Notes: generated from the sequence alone by a model not told the origin. A DNA stretch of 64,000 nucleotides from Halisarca cf. caerulea (GCA_963170055.1 CAUJGJ010000005.1:1123167-1187166); one strand, 5' to 3'; counted from the first letter of the stretch, positions 24,583-37,599 are shown. Translations and numbers: made by a program.

Positions 24583-25029
24583 CAGTATGTATGTATTATA
24601 TACATCATTAGTTGAGGAAACTGTATTTTAGGCACTAATTGTGAAGGTATATGATCAGAGTAGAAAAGTGGAATGTACACTTGTGTGTACACTAGTGTCA
24701 CAAGGGTATTATGATATCATTAATATAAATTAGTAATTATAGTACCAGTTTAGTTACAAAATACACGTACTTGCTGGTGTGCACCAGAATGAAGTACTTC
24801 AAACATAATCACTAGCTACCAAATTGAATAAAAAGAATGGGAATGATAGAAGTCAGTTCCAAGAAATTGCAGACTCCTACCTAAGAAATTTGGGGGATTT
24901 TGAATTCAATGATCTCTTCAATTCAGGACTCTTAAGCATGAAATAATCTGCTCTCGGTCATCAAATTGTCAAACTGCAGGTTAAAGTTAAATCAATTTCA
25001 AGTTGATAGTAGTGACCAGTAGTACGTAC

Positions 25030-25281
25030 TGATACTTTGCATGAACTTTCTGTGCCAGATCAAGAGATCGAAGGCATGCAAATCCAGCCAATATCCCATG
25101 CGGATTCATCAGAAAATACAACCATGTACCATCCTGGAAAGACTGCACAGGCATACATGCACATACTCTTTCTTGTGCCTGTGTATATGTTACCACTTTT
25201 TCCCAATCTGGATGATGAATTGCCACACTCAATATCATCATGCACGTACTCCATATTGGATGATAGGCTGGCACATCTAAG
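25030..25281 (-). other. possible orphan coding exon, unrecognised
   Basis: An 83-codon open segment reading PAYHPIWSTCMMILSVAIHH...QSFQDGTWLYFLMNPHGI. It is bounded by an acceptor-like gatattgcag and a donor-like gtacgt on the same strand. It looks protein-like in composition (Trp-, Cys- and His-containing, not a repeat). I do not recognise the family and cannot place neighbouring exons, so it may be part of a decayed gene. The region to 25588 has nothing else I can support. Confidence 0.35.
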
Positions 25282-25588
25282 CTGCAATATCAGTGCTAAA
25301 GTTACTGTATTAGCTTCCAGGATGCCCCGTCCCCCATGTAACACAGCAACAAGGTGTATGACATCTAGCCTGAGGTTCAAGTCTTATTCAAAGATAATGA
25401 TTTATGAAAGGTACGTTAGCTATACATGAATCTACATCTATGCGCCACTACATACAAAATATTAACATAATAATATGTAATTATATAATATTCCTGCAAT
25501 ACTATGCACAACACAAATACAGTATTGTACAGCTATTGGTAGCATTCATTAATACTAAGGATATGCATTGGTGTGTTAGCGTAACAGT

Positions 25589-28034
25589 TCAAAACTGGGT
25601 GCATGGGAGCTGTGAAAGACCAGTTTTTGTTGTGATCACATTCTTCTCATTTTCCTGTTGTTTGCGGTGCAGAATCAGAGATTTAATTGGTTGTAAGAAC
25701 TCCACACAGTTTTGTTTTGGTGTGAACTTGTCCCCTTGTTCTCCCATTGGTCTTCCTTTGGTCTCAGGAACAATTATTGGGAGTGAAATGGCACACAATG
25801 CAGCTAGAGATGCAAAAATGACAAATGACAGTGCCGCACCAATCCAATACTCTAAGAATGGGAATACTAGGGATAGTATTATGCTATTCAGTTGATAAGA
25901 ACCAGTGCATATGCCAAGAGCAAGTCCTCTCCAATTATCAGGGAATAGCTCAATAGTTATTACATATGGTTGAATCATCCAGAATATCCCATAGCTGAGC
26001 ATTACAATGCTCATAGGCAATAGGACTGTACTCTTCTCCAAGTTGTGAGGTGATTTTTGGTTCAAAAAAGCACTTTTCTGTAATTGTCAAATTCATAGAA
26101 CTATCAAGGATGTCTTCAGAGTCACGTGAACTAAAACTATTTACTAGAGAAAAGTACACAGCATTTCCGATGTGACCCAGACACATTCCAGCAGCTCCTA
26201 TTGCACAAGACATTATGTGACCAATCCTCATCGACACAAATGTTGCCAACACTGACCCAATCAAATCCGTGACACCAATGGTAAGTGTTACCAGTATGCC
26301 ATGTGGTACAGTCCATTGATCAGCACCAGCTACTTGTAATACTGGTCCAACATACTGCACTAGTACCATGTAACCCATGCAAGTATGGAAAATGAACACC
26401 AGTTCAGCTACTAGCAATCTTTTACAGAAAGGACCCATTGTCACTGGCGATTTTTTACTCAGAATCTTGAAAGAAAATGAAGTCTCCTTTACTTTTACAC
26501 TGCAATTTTGCACTGAGAGGTGAAACTTAACTACAGGTAATAGAAACAGTGTAAGAATGATCATTTCTCCACCATGGATGAATGCACAGATCCAGTATGG
26601 GAGGAAGGTACCAAGAATGTATGCTTCTATCGTTCCCAGAGCGTAAGCTACATATGCCAATGCAATGAAGGTAAAGCGATATCGCTGGGGTGATATTTCA
26701 CTTATGTGTACCTGCAGGGAAGTAAAAGAATGTGCCAGGTTATAAATTCACAGACTCAGTGATCAGGTGATGGTAGATATACAGGTGTATAGGTGGTCAT
26801 TTGTATTATCCATACTATAAACCCCTACCAATGCACCCCTACCCAACACCTCAAGATTAGAATATGTGATGTACTGTTCAGCACATGCACTCATGATCAA
26901 GCATGACATGTTGGAACCACGCCCTCTCTGCAATTACAAGTCAGAAAAGTTCACGTTAGAACAATGTACAATATCTTACAATAACATACATTAGGTAGTT
27001 TAACTAAGTATTTGTGATCCTACCTTGAGCTCTGCATTTGACTGATCAAGTCATAGATAATATTAAGGGAACTTTATTACTCCTAACACAGATGCTCTTA
27101 TGAAGTACTTGCTCTTGTGAAAGTACTAAAATGGTAGGCAAAATTGCATGTACAGTACCACTGAGTCCATAAAACAGGTGAATCCATAACGAAGGTGTTC
27201 GCAATGGTGTCTGAGTGTAATTGATAACTGAAATTAAAATTAATTAAAATGATCGAAGTCCTGCAATTTTTTTACCTATGCAGTGAAACTTCACTTATCC
27301 ATACCTCACTTGTATATCCAGTTCTCTCACTTTCTGCAGTTACTGTAGTTTTTAACTGCACCAATTCTACAATAATTCTACTATACACCTTACTACGTAC
27401 TGCTCCCTCATTTATCCAATTCCCTCGATTCATCCAGAACGGATGTGTGCAGATAAGTGAGGTCTGACTGTATATACAGTACAATAAATGAGTGCATACA
27501 GACTATATTGCATTATGAGCATGCTTGAGAACGAACATTACGAGTTGCATGAGACCATCCACTGCTCAATCCAGTAATCAATCTCCCCATCAACAAGAGA
27601 ACCCAAAACATACTAGATAAAGGTAAAAACCAGCTAACACCAATCATACTCCAGCCAACAGCAAATACCACTGCACCAAGCACCATGGATAACACTGAAC
27701 CAAGTATACTGATGAGGAGAGAACTGGAAATACCTCCAATAGCACCTCCTATTAAGACAGAGGGTCCAATCAGGCTTTGATATAAGCAGTTGTCTGTCCA
27801 TTCAACCCAAGGTGTGGAATTAGCATTTCTGATCATTTCATCCAATAAAGGAGATGAAAATGCTAGTGCCTGGCCATAAGAGGAATAGAGAACAGCTGTA
27901 ACTGAAGCTGAGTAAAGTAATTTAGCAAACTTCCAACTACAACAGGTAATGGAATCTTCTTTCTCTTTAGTCATTAGATCACTTTTGTCTCCATTTGGAA
28001 GTGACTCCTTTTCAAGTACTGTATCGCTCATCAT
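25589..28034 (-). pseudogene. SLC2-like sugar transporter, copy 2 (frameshifted)
   Basis: Exon 1 is 28034-27537 (MMSDTVLEKESLPNGDKSD...), ending at the same AAT|GTTCGT donor as the open copy. Exon 2 starts at 26711 (acceptor ctgcag, VHISEISPQRYRF) and runs to 25589. Compared with the open copy, 8 nt are missing near 26020-26035, between SPIA and MSIVM, which shifts the frame. Everything else, including the PETKGRPMGEQGDKFTPKQ tail, is well kept. The tail is also longer past FLQPIKSLIL. Either a young pseudogene or an assembly error; the paralog comparison favours a real deletion. Confidence 0.8.
27272..27478. mobile_element. pogo/Tigger-like MITE
   Basis: Starts cagtgaaacttcacttatcc and ends agataagtgaggtctgactgta. 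The ends are inverted repeats with flanking TA. The same family occurs at 52972-53153 and as single ends at 58062 and 60130. It lies in the intron of transporter copy 2. Confidence 0.7.
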
Positions 28035-28109
28035 TAATTTTGGTGAAGATTCTGTAGATCTGACCAATCTGTAAACTTCTTCAACATAATACCTAATCAC
28101 TATTTTTGT

Positions 28110-29250
28110 AGATGCAATACTTGTAGCTACTTCCTAGCTACTTCCTGTAGATATTGTAGTTACCACAGACTGACCATTTAATTGAAAATAACCTGACCAT
28201 ACAACCGTACCAGAATAAGACCAGCACCATTTGTTAGATATGCCACAACATTTGAACAGCATTGCAAGGGTTGCTTAGGATACGGGATTAGCATCCCTGC
28301 GCTTGTGGTACACACACAACCTAGATTGGCTGTGGTTTCCTGACCATGATATGTGCCAACCAATTAATTGAACAATGGAAAATGGTAAATATATGCCACA
28401 ATTGGTTTCACAAAATTTTGACCTATATTATTCGGCCATTTTGATATATTAACCAATGCACTGTGCATATATAGTAATGCTGTATAATTATAGTAGTCAT
28501 GACTTTGTTTGCAGAAGTGCAGCATGTAAGCATTTTGACATATTAAATGATCAATGACATTTTAACCATTTGTCATAGTGACTGTAATTATGTCACAATA
28601 AACCCCAACAGATTTCATTATTAATTATGTCGTGAATAGTGCAGGGAACAGGTACGAAGCTTAAGGAACAAAACAATTTAAGGGATGTTCCAACTACCAA
28701 AATTAATAGTCATTGACAATTAGCCCAAACAAAGAAGCAAACTACAGAAAACCTGCTTATGACGACCACTCAAGGGACCAAATGATGTGGTCTTTGCAGA
28801 AAGGTAGTCTTCATGCAGCGTGTTTTAGTATCAGCTGTCTGATCTCTGTGTGCATATTCTGACTATTGTTTTTGATGGTTACATGATTTTAATTATGTAT
28901 ACACATAGTACTAATTTGGTACAAACGGAGTGAGTGTGGCCACAGGGCAATTGGCCCGTATAGGAAGCACTTCAAAGTGCTTCCTATACGGGCCTGTCAG
29001 TGAACAACAGGTACTACATTTTACTATATTAATTACAAGTATATTGTAATACTATTATTATTCATACCATATTTTGCACTTCACAAGATGTGGCGCTACA
29101 TGCATGCATTGTACAGATTATGGTAGAATTCACTATTAATTATTATAAGGACGTGTCATATATAATGCTATATAGTGTATCAAGTTCAACTGCATACATG
29201 GGAGCTGCAGTAGACCAACTTTTAACTGCTATGATCCTATGACAATCATT
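28110..29250. repeat. duplicated intergenic segment, unit 1 (with 31425-32545)
   Basis: The DNA upstream of transporter copy 2 is nearly identical to that upstream of copy 3 (for example ctagattggctgtggtttcc, agcattttgacatattaaat, atgtggcgctacatgcatgc). So the tandem unit of about 3.3 kb includes gene plus intergenic DNA, and the duplication is recent. Confidence 0.85.
28953..28994. repeat. perfect 20-bp-arm palindrome absent from the paralog
   Basis: ggcccgtataggaagcactt, two bases, then its exact complement. The paralogous site near 32245-32285 has only one arm-like sequence. Confidence 0.9.
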
Positions 29251-29256
29251 TTGCTG

Positions 29257-31318
29257 TCATTTCCAGTGAAGGATCAAAATTTTGATTGATTGTAAGAACT
29301 CCATACAGTTTTGTTTGGGTGTGAACTTGTCCCCTCGTTCTCCCATTGGTCTTCCTTTGGTCTCAGGAACAATTACTGGGAGTAAAATGGCACACAATGC
29401 AGCTAGAGATGCAAAAATGACAAATGACAGTGCCGCACCAATCCAATGTTCTAAGAATGGGAACACTAGGGATAGTATTATGCTATTCAGTTGATAAGAA
29501 CCAGTGCATATACCAAGAGCAAGTCCTCTCCAAGTATCTGGGAATAGCTCAATAGTTATTACGTATGGTTGAATCATCCAGAATATCCCATAGCTGAGCA
29601 TTACAATGCTCATACTAATCAAGGCAATAGGACTGTACTCTTCGCCAAGTTGTGAGTTGATTTTTGGCTCAAAAAGGCACTTTTCTCTACTTATAGTTAC
29701 TGTTGAATTCATAGAGCTATTAAACACATCTTTGAAATCACGTGGGCTGAAACTGTCTACTAGAGAAAGTACACAGCAATCCCAATGTGACCCAGACACA
29801 TTCCAGCAGCTCCTATTGCACAGGACGTCACGTGACCAATTCTCATTGATAGTAATATTGCCAACACTGACCCAATCAAGTTACTGACACCAATTGTTAA
29901 TGCCACTAGTATGCCATGTGGTACAGTCCATCTATCAGCACCAGCTACTTGTAGTATTGGTCCTACATACTGCATTAGTACCAGGGAACCCATGAACACA
30001 TGAAAGAAGAAGACCAGCTCAACTACTAGCAATCTTTTACAGAAAGGACCGATTTTCACTGGTGATTTTTTACTCGGAATCTTGAAAGAAAACAAAGCCT
30101 CCTTTGCTTTGGCAATGCAGTTTTGTATTGATGGGTGGAATTCTACTAGTGGCAATAGAAACAGTGTAAGTATGATCATTTCTCCACCATGGATGAATGC
30201 ACAGATCCAGTATGGGAGGAAGGTACCAAGAGTGTATGCTTCTATTGTTCCCAGAGAGTAAGCTATATACGCTAAAGTAACGAAGGTGAATCGATACTGC
30301 TGAGGTGCAATCTCACCAATGTATACCTACAGGGAAGTAGAAGACACATGTAATGACATTGCATGGACAAATGATTATCATAGACACTCTATACTATGCT
30401 AGGTAGAATGGAGTGTCTATGCTATTATCCTATCACACTTTCTACAAGTGCTTGTCTGTTAATTCATGCATGCTCTAATGAATCCACTGCTGACATTGTG
30501 CAGAAAAAATTGAATGTTCCCTATGTTTCACGCTAACATTAATGCATATCATATAATGGGAGATGTTAAAATTGTATGCAACATTATATCTAGCCATGGA
30601 TATATTTTGCATCAATATGATTATTAACTTTAATTTTGCTATAGTAGAGTCTGGATAAGTCGAATCACTATAGCAATAGTAATATATTCCACTTATCAGA
30701 GTTTGTTTGTATTAGTATTGAATGAGTAGGGACAAACACACTCCCTCAACTTATCCAGAACTTCCAATCAAGCAAGTTTGACTTAAGTGGACTACACTGT
30801 ATAGTATATGTCTAGAAACGAACATTACGAGTTGCATTAGACCATCCGCTGCTCAATCCAGTAATTAATCTCCCTGTCAACATGAGACCCCAAAACATAG
30901 TAGACGATGGTAAGAACCAGCTAACACCAATCATGCTCCATCCAACAGCAAACATCACTGCACCAAGCACCATGGATAACACTGAACCAAGTATACTGAT
31001 AAGGAGAGAACTGGAAATACCTCCAATAGCACCTCCTATTAAGACAGAGGGTCCAATCAGGCTTTGATATAAGCAGTTGTCTGTCCATTCAAACCAAGGT
31101 GTGGAATTAGCATCTCTGATCATTTCATCCAATAATGGAGATGAAAATACAAGTGCCTGACCATAAGAGGAATAGAGAACAGCTGTAACTAAAGCTGAGT
31201 AAAGTAGTTTAACAAACTTCCAACTACAACAGGTAATGGAATTTTCTTTCTCTTTAGTCGCTAGATCACTTTTGTCTCCATTTGGAAGTGCTTCCTTTTC
31301 AAGTACCGTATCACCCAT
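29257..31318 (-). pseudogene. SLC2-like sugar transporter, copy 3 (one-base deletion)
   Basis: Exon 1 31318-30824 (MGDTVLEKEALPNGDKSD; 165 codons; donor AAT|GTTCGT) and exon 2 30326-29257 (acceptor ctgtag, VYIGEIAPQQYRF). The frame breaks once, near 29765: an A run that reads agagaaaag in copy 4 is agagaaag here. The break lies after CLGHIGIAVYF, and the rest reads cleanly to PETKGRPMGERGDKFTPKQ. It is the least damaged of the three broken copies. A sequencing error in the A run could make it intact. Confidence 0.8.
30376..30425. repeat. short palindromic element, family CATAGACACTCTATACTA
   Basis: catagacactctatactatg pairs with gaatggagtgtctatg. Relatives are at about 33678-33727 and 43972-44012. 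Confidence 0.7.
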
Positions 31319-31372
31319 TTTTGAGAAGATTCTGTATAAAGATCTAACTATTCTGTAAACTTCTAAGACATA

Positions 31373-31396
31373 ATATATATATATATATATATATAT
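31373..31396. repeat. (TA)n in the 5' region of transporter copy 3
   Basis: Short TA run just upstream of the exon 1 start. Confidence 0.8.
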
Positions 31397-31424
31397 AATC
31401 ACTATAATTATAGGTGCAATATTT

Positions 31425-32545
31425 CTAGCTACTTCCTAACTACTTCCTGTAGATATTGTAGTTACCACAGACTGACCATTTAACTAAAAATCAACTGACC
31501 ATACAATCGTACCAGAACAAGACCAGCACCATTTGTTAGATATGCCACAACATTTGAACAGCATTGCAAGGGTTGCTTAGGATACGGGATTAGCATCCCT
31601 GCGCTTGTGGTACACACACAACCTAGATTGGCTGTGGTTTCCTGACCATGATATGTGCCAACCAATTAATTGAACAATGGAAAATGGTAAATATATGCCA
31701 CAATTGGTTTCACAAAATTTTGACCTATATTATTCGGCCATTTTGATATATTAACCAATGCACTGTGCATATATAGTAATGCTGTATAATTATAGTAGTC
31801 ATGACTTTGTTTGCAGAAGTGCAGCATGTAAGCATTTTGACATATTAAATGATCAATGACATTTTATCAATTTGCCATAGTGACTGTAATTATGTCACAA
31901 TCAACCCCAACAGATTTTATTTTTTATTATGTCGTGAATAGTGCAGGGAGCAGGTACCAAGCTTAAGGAACAAAACAATTCAAGGGATGTTCCAACTACC
32001 AAAATTAATAGTCATTGACAATCATCCCAAATTTAACAGCAAACTACAGAAAACCTGCATATTACAACCACTCAAGGGACAAAATGATGGTGGTCTTTGC
32101 AGGAAGGCAGTCCTCATACAGGGTGTTTTAGTATCAGCTGTCTGATCGATGTGTGCCAATTTTGACTGATGTAAATTGTTTCTTATAGTTACATGATTTA
32201 AGTTATGTATGCATGTAGTACTATTTTGGTACAAGCAAAGTGAGTGTGGCCACTTCACTTTTGAAGTGCTTCTTTATATGGACCATTCAGTCTACAACAG
32301 GTAATAAATACTATAATATTATAAAATTCAAGTATATTGTAATGCTATTATTATACGTATCATATTTTGCACTTCACAAGATGTGGCGCTACATGCATGC
32401 ATTGTACAGCTTATGGTAGAATTCACTATTAATAATTTCTAAGGACATGCCATATATATTGCTATATAGTGTACCAAGTTCGACTGCATGCATGGGAGCT
32501 GCAGTAGACCAACATTTAAATGCTATGATCCTATGACAATCATTT
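31425..32545. repeat. duplicated intergenic segment, unit 2 (with 28110-29250)
   Basis: Partner of the segment upstream of transporter copy 2. No gene inside. Confidence 0.85.
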
Positions 32546-32550
32546 TCCTG

Positions 32551-34490
32551 TCATTTACAGTTCAGGATCAAAGTTTTGATTGGTTGTAAGAACTCCATAC
32601 AGTTTTGTTTTGGTGTGAACTTGTCCCCTCGTTCTCCCATTGGTCTTCCTTTGGTCTCAGGAACAATTATTGGGAGTAAAATGGCACACAATGTAGCTAG
32701 AGATGCAAATATGACAAATGACATTGCCGCACCAATCCAATGCTCTAAGAATGGGAACACTAGGGATAGTATTATGCTATTCAGTTGATAAGAACCAGTG
32801 CATATACCAAGAGCAAGTCCTCTCCAATTATCAGGGAATAGCTCAATAGTTATTACATATGGTTGAATCATCCAGAATATCCCATAGCTGAGCATTACAA
32901 TGCTCATGCTTATCAAGGCAATAGGACTGTAGTCTTGTCCAAGTTGTGAGTTGATTTTTGGTTCAAAAAAGCACTTTTCTATACTCAGTCTAACAGTTAC
33001 TGTTAAATTTATAGAGCTATTAAAGACATCTTTGAAATCACGTGGGCTAGCGCTAAAACTGTCCACTAGAGAAAAGTACACAGCATTTCCGATGTGACCC
33101 AGACACACTCCAGCAGCTCCTATTGCACAGGAGGTTACGTGACCAATCCTCATTGACACAAATGTTGCCAACACTGACCCAATCAAGTCACTGACACCAA
33201 TTGTTAATGCCACTAGTATGCCATGTGGTACAGTCCATCTATCAGCACCAGCTACTTGTAGTACTGGTCCTACATACTGCACTAGTACCATGTAACCCAT
33301 GAACACATGAAAAATGAAGACCAGCTCAACTACTAGCAATCTTTTACAGAAAGAACCCATTTTCATCGGTGACTTTTTCCTCAGAATCTTGAAGGAAGAC
33401 AAAGCATTCTTTGCTTTTGCAATGCAGTTTTGTATTGACAGGTGGAATTTTACTAATGGCAATAGAAACAGTGTAAGAATAATCATTTCTCCACCATGGA
33501 TGAATGCACAGATCCAGTATGGAAGGAAGGTACCAAGAGTGTATGCTTCTATCGTTCCCAGAGCGTAGGCTATATACGCTAAAGTAACGAAGGCGAATCG
33601 ATACTGCTGAGGTGCAATCTCACCAATGTATACCTGCAGGGAAGTAGAAGGAGACACAATGTGTAGACTAATTATTTTCATAGACATGCACTCTATACTA
33701 CGTTATGTAGAATGGAATGTCCATGGTATTATCCTATCACACTTCCTACAAGTGCATGTTGTGTGCATTATTAGTGAATGAGGGTTTATTCATCCTATAT
33801 TGAATTCATTGCCAACGTGGTGTAGAAAAATGTGAATGTACCACAGAAGCACCCATGCATGCATTGCATGCAACATAATATCTAAGCATGGATATATTTT
33901 CATTATTATCACTATTTGATTGAGGTACAGTATACAATGTGTGTATATGTGAAAACATATAAAAATGTGTGTGCACATGTCTAGAAACGAACATTGCGAG
34001 TTGCATGAGACCATCCGCTGCTCAATCCAGTAATCAATCTTCCTGTCAACATGAGACCCCAAAACATACTAGACGATGATAAGAACCAGCTAACACCAAT
34101 CATGCTCCAGCCAACAGCAAACATCACCGCACCAAGCACCATGGATAACACTGGACCAAGTATACTGATGAGGAGAGAACTGGAAATACCTCCAATAGCA
34201 CCTCCTATTAAGACAGAGGGTCCAATCAGGCTTTGATATAAGCAGTTGTCTGTCCATTCAACCCAAGGTGTGGAATTAGCATCTCTGATCATTTCATCCA
34301 ATAAAGGAGATGAAAATGCTAGTGCCTGGCCATAAGAGAAATAAAGAACAGCTGTAACTAAAGCTGAGTAAAGTAGTTTAACAAACTTCCAACTACAACA
34401 GGTAATGGAATTTTCTTTCTCTTTAGTCATTAGATCACTTTTGTCTCCATTTGGAAGTGACTCCTTTTCAATCTCTGTATTGTACTTCAT
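32551..34490 (-). CDS. SLC2-like (MFS) sugar transporter, copy 4, open in both exons
   Basis: join(32551..33633, 33993..34490) on the - strand gives about 526 residues. It is a multi-pass plasma-membrane protein of the major facilitator superfamily. Exon 1: cytosolic N-terminus, first membrane segments with SYGQALAFSSPLLDEMI, the GGAIGGISSSLLISILG stretch and GRLITGL. Exon 2 starts at VYIGEIAPQQYRF, which matches the family's Y-x-x-E-x-x-P motif, and ends with VPETKGRPM, which matches PETKG of SLC2 carriers. Where relatives have PESPRWL after the sixth membrane segment this protein reads FLLPLVKFHLS, so the sugar-carrier PESPR signature is absent. The substrate is therefore uncertain. The donor is AAT|GTTCGT and the acceptor ctgcag. 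Start ATG at 34490. Confidence 0.85.
33678..33727. repeat. short palindromic element, same family
   Basis: Corresponds to the copy at 30376, in the intron of transporter copy 4 (catagacatgcactctatac...gaatggaatgtccatg), more diverged. Confidence 0.6.
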
Positions 34491-34499
34491 TTGCTAGAT

Positions 34500-35640
34500 T
34501 TTCAGTAGATCTAACTATAGCTCATGGAAATTTACTGGAGTTAACGTTAGTATGCACTACGTGCAGTTTAAACTGACTACCACATACAGTGCTAGTACTT
34601 TTGTTGTCAAAGACTAACTTGTAGAATTAGAATTAATAATTGTGCCACTGTACCATGCAGACATAGCTAGTCTATAGCACCATTCAATATATAGTTAGCT
34701 CCATACACCACATCATTGGTACTTGAATGTCACACATGAAGTACCTATACACCTACAAGTTTAGGAAATACTTCAATTGTATATATACCTAGGAACCATG
34801 CATGCACAGCCATCTCAGCAAATTATGACATTGTAAGGGCTCATGATCATGTATTCGAAAACCTTATTGATCGAATATGTCAATACATGTGTGTATACGT
34901 CCTATGTCATACAAAGTGGTATTAATGTGTCATAAGATCTGACACATTATAAATATATATATATTATGTATATTATATATGACATATGTGCTTAATAGTG
35001 TATACTACACGCCTAGTATCAGGCATATAATTATATGACTTAATGGCATATGCATGTGACTGTATGGACTTCAAGGTACAGATACATGGTTACAATTATT
35101 TTACAAAATCGTGAGATACCAATGTATTCAATCACTCACAGCATGCCAATTAAACAGTGAATCCTGCCTAATAAACATTACTAAAGGGCCAGTTATATAT
35201 ACAGTAGCCTCTTTATACAGGTTATCCTATGAAAGGGGCACAACTCTTATATATTAGTGTGGTAAGTATGGATCGGCCTATATTGGGTAACCCTAGTACA
35301 GGTCATCAAGTAAAAGTGAATTACTTTAAATATGAGTCATTGACTATTATAATTAAAAGAACATGGTAAATTGCCGAGCTGAAAGTAAGGCAAGTAATCT
35401 GTGCACTCGTTATACGGTATAAGAAGCTAGCATGTAAATGTATGTTTTATATTTATGTGGCATTGTGCATGCAGTTTAGAACTTATTCAATCTGGACTTT
35501 GATAACACCAAGAACCTTGATCTCCACAATGCTTAATGACAAGATTACGTATATCCCTCATGCACCCTTCCACTTAACTTGTGTAATTTATTATTATTAT
35601 AAAATCAATTTGGCCATATTGACAGAGTATGACTAGCTGC
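34500..35640. other. no gene recognised
   Basis: AT-rich DNA upstream of the open transporter. A MITE-like end (cagtagcctctttatacagg) is at 35206. No exon is supported. Confidence 0.4.
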
Positions 35641-35655
35641 ATATATACCAAGCAG

Positions 35656-35657
<2 letters not shown>

Positions 35658-35707
<50 letters not shown>
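35658..35707. repeat. (TA)n microsatellite
   Basis: Uninterrupted TA run at the place that, in the inverted duplicate, holds the perfect palindrome of 7378-7440. Confidence 0.9.
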
Positions 35708-35710
<3 letters not shown>

Positions 35711-35879
35711 ATACATACAATCAATCACAGTGAAGATGCTATGAGCATTTGATTAGAATTGGAAAACAAGTGAAGGAATACATATTATAAGTGAAATTAT
35801 ATATTTAATAGGCAAAATTAGTATATAGACGTGCAATTAATTCATTTGGGATTCTATAGTCACCCAAAGCTACGGTACA

Positions 35880-36062
35880 GTTAAGAGAACATTTCTGTGG
35901 TAGGCTTCAATATCAGTATCTCATGCATGATCAGCTTGTGGATCTATTGCATAATAATATGTTCCTCCTTCTTGTATCCACTTTTAATTGTACCTGCAGT
36001 CTGAAGCCTCCTCAAGAGAAGCAACTGTTTCAATGTACTGTATATAGATCTACATGTTCTGG
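35880..36062 (-). pseudogene. GNAT remnant (copy G, C-terminal end)
   Basis: Reverse-strand match to the last part of the GNAT genes (acatgtagatctatatacag, cagttgcttctcttgaggag, aagtggatacaagaaggagg). The first two thirds are missing. Confidence 0.6.
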
Positions 36063-36680
36063 GCTGGATAATGGATGTGGGGGTGTATGTGAGTGTAACT
36101 GATGTGTATACTTGCATATACATACATAATGCATATGCTAAGCTCTTTTCAACTTAACTCTGTGTATATATGGCATTTTCTGTAAATAAACTTTCTTTAC
36201 AAATAACCATGCAGTATAATGCACAAGAAATAAAGTGTGAAGTACCACATACGGCAAAATGTCAAGCACCCTCGATCGGGTCTATATTAATCAATTTTTT
36301 TGCTACCAATCTCCCACTCATGCTTTAAATTAAGTTATTATCATGGATTTGACATAAAGTCTTTTGAAGGAGAATTTATAGTAGGAGTGATCGAAGTATG
36401 AATTTATCAGATTCTGAAATTTACACGTGAAACCAATCTAACCAGATATAATTTAAAGTCATGACCATTTACACATGCAGTACAGCACAAACACTACATG
36501 TGCACATGTTATGTATAATTTTACATAATACAACATTATAATTACAGTGAGGAAATTATGAATTAAGAGTAATTATGTATGAATGTATAATACATAAATA
36601 CTTGCAGACAATTATTCCATGTTTGAATTCTATAGTCACATACGTAATACATAGCTTTGGTGTAGCACATTAACATAAAG

Positions 36681-37199
36681 TCAGTATTTCTGTGATAGAG
36701 GCTTAAATAAAAGTATTTCAGCTCTTGGGTCTATTGCACCTTTGAGGTCCACCTTCTTGTATCCACTCTTGTAGTACAATTTGAGGGCCTCCTTGAGAGA
36801 AGCAGCTGTTTCAATGTATATAGACCTGCATCCTCTTCTCTCGATTCTCTTCTCCAGTAGTTGTAACATAGCCCTACCTAGTCCTTGTCCCCTGACTTCT
36901 GGTAACAGGTACATCCTACAGATGTATGCACACCTTTCACCATCTTTTTCAGTCTCCATAAATGCCCCTGAACCTACAATCTTCTTATCTTTTTCTATTA
37001 CCCAGAATTCTCCTCTATCTTCCTCAAAATAGTATTTCTCAACTGCCATAAGGTCTTGGTCTCTTCCATGTGGGAAGTAGGGATATCCTAAACTTTCTAT
37101 TACTGACTTTATTATACTGCAAACACTGTCCCGATCCTTAGCCTCCCACAATCTGCACAGGTAGTCCTCTATGATGTCTGTGCCATTTGCTGTAGACAT
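36681..37199 (-). CDS. GNAT-family N-acetyltransferase (copy F, open)
   Basis: 172 residues, MSTANGTDIIEDYLCRLWEA at the start, then SVIESLGYPYFPHGRDQDL, FWVIEKDKKIVGSGAF, RMYLLPEVRGQGLGRAML with the acetyl-CoA loop (R-G-Q-G-L-G-R), the LLEKRIERRG helix, SGYKKVDL and ILLFKPLS near the end. It is closely related to the open copy at 13796 but has a shorter N-terminus. ATG 37199 was preferred to an upstream in-frame non-ATG start. It lies in the inverted duplication whose other arm holds a dead copy. The substrate is unknown; a small-molecule or protein amine acetyltransferase is all the family supports. Confidence 0.85.
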   Translation of the reverse strand: MSTANGTDIIEDYLCRLWEAKDRDSVCSIIKSVIESLGYPYFPHGRDQDLMAVEKYYFEEDRGEFWVIEKDKKIVGSGAFMETEKDGERCAYICRMYLLPEVRGQGLGRAMLQLLEKRIERRGCRSIYIETAASLKEALKLYYKSGYKKVDLKGAIDPRAEILLFKPLSQKY

Positions 37200-37599
37200 A
37201 CTGTCTTCCCAAATGATCTGTAGACTCTGCAAGATCTAGAAGCTAGGTACGTAGAATGAACGAATGATGATGCAGGTCATTCATGTAAGAGTCTTTTGTG
37301 TAGGAAGTTTAACTTTTGATACATTCATATTCATATATACATGTGGATGTGGATGTGGATGTGAGTGCCGCTGATGTGCGTGTACATAATACATGTGCTA
37401 AGCCCTGTTAGCATCTGTACATGTGGCATCAGGTGTAGACAATTTTTTTTTCAAATGATCTGTAGACTGTACAAGAAGGAAATGTGGTTCGATGAGGATA
37501 CAGCGAATTTCTTGGTAAATGTTATGCATGCAATATAGGAAGTTTCGATATGCATTAATTTTATTGAATGTACATACACTCATACAGTACAATTTAACT

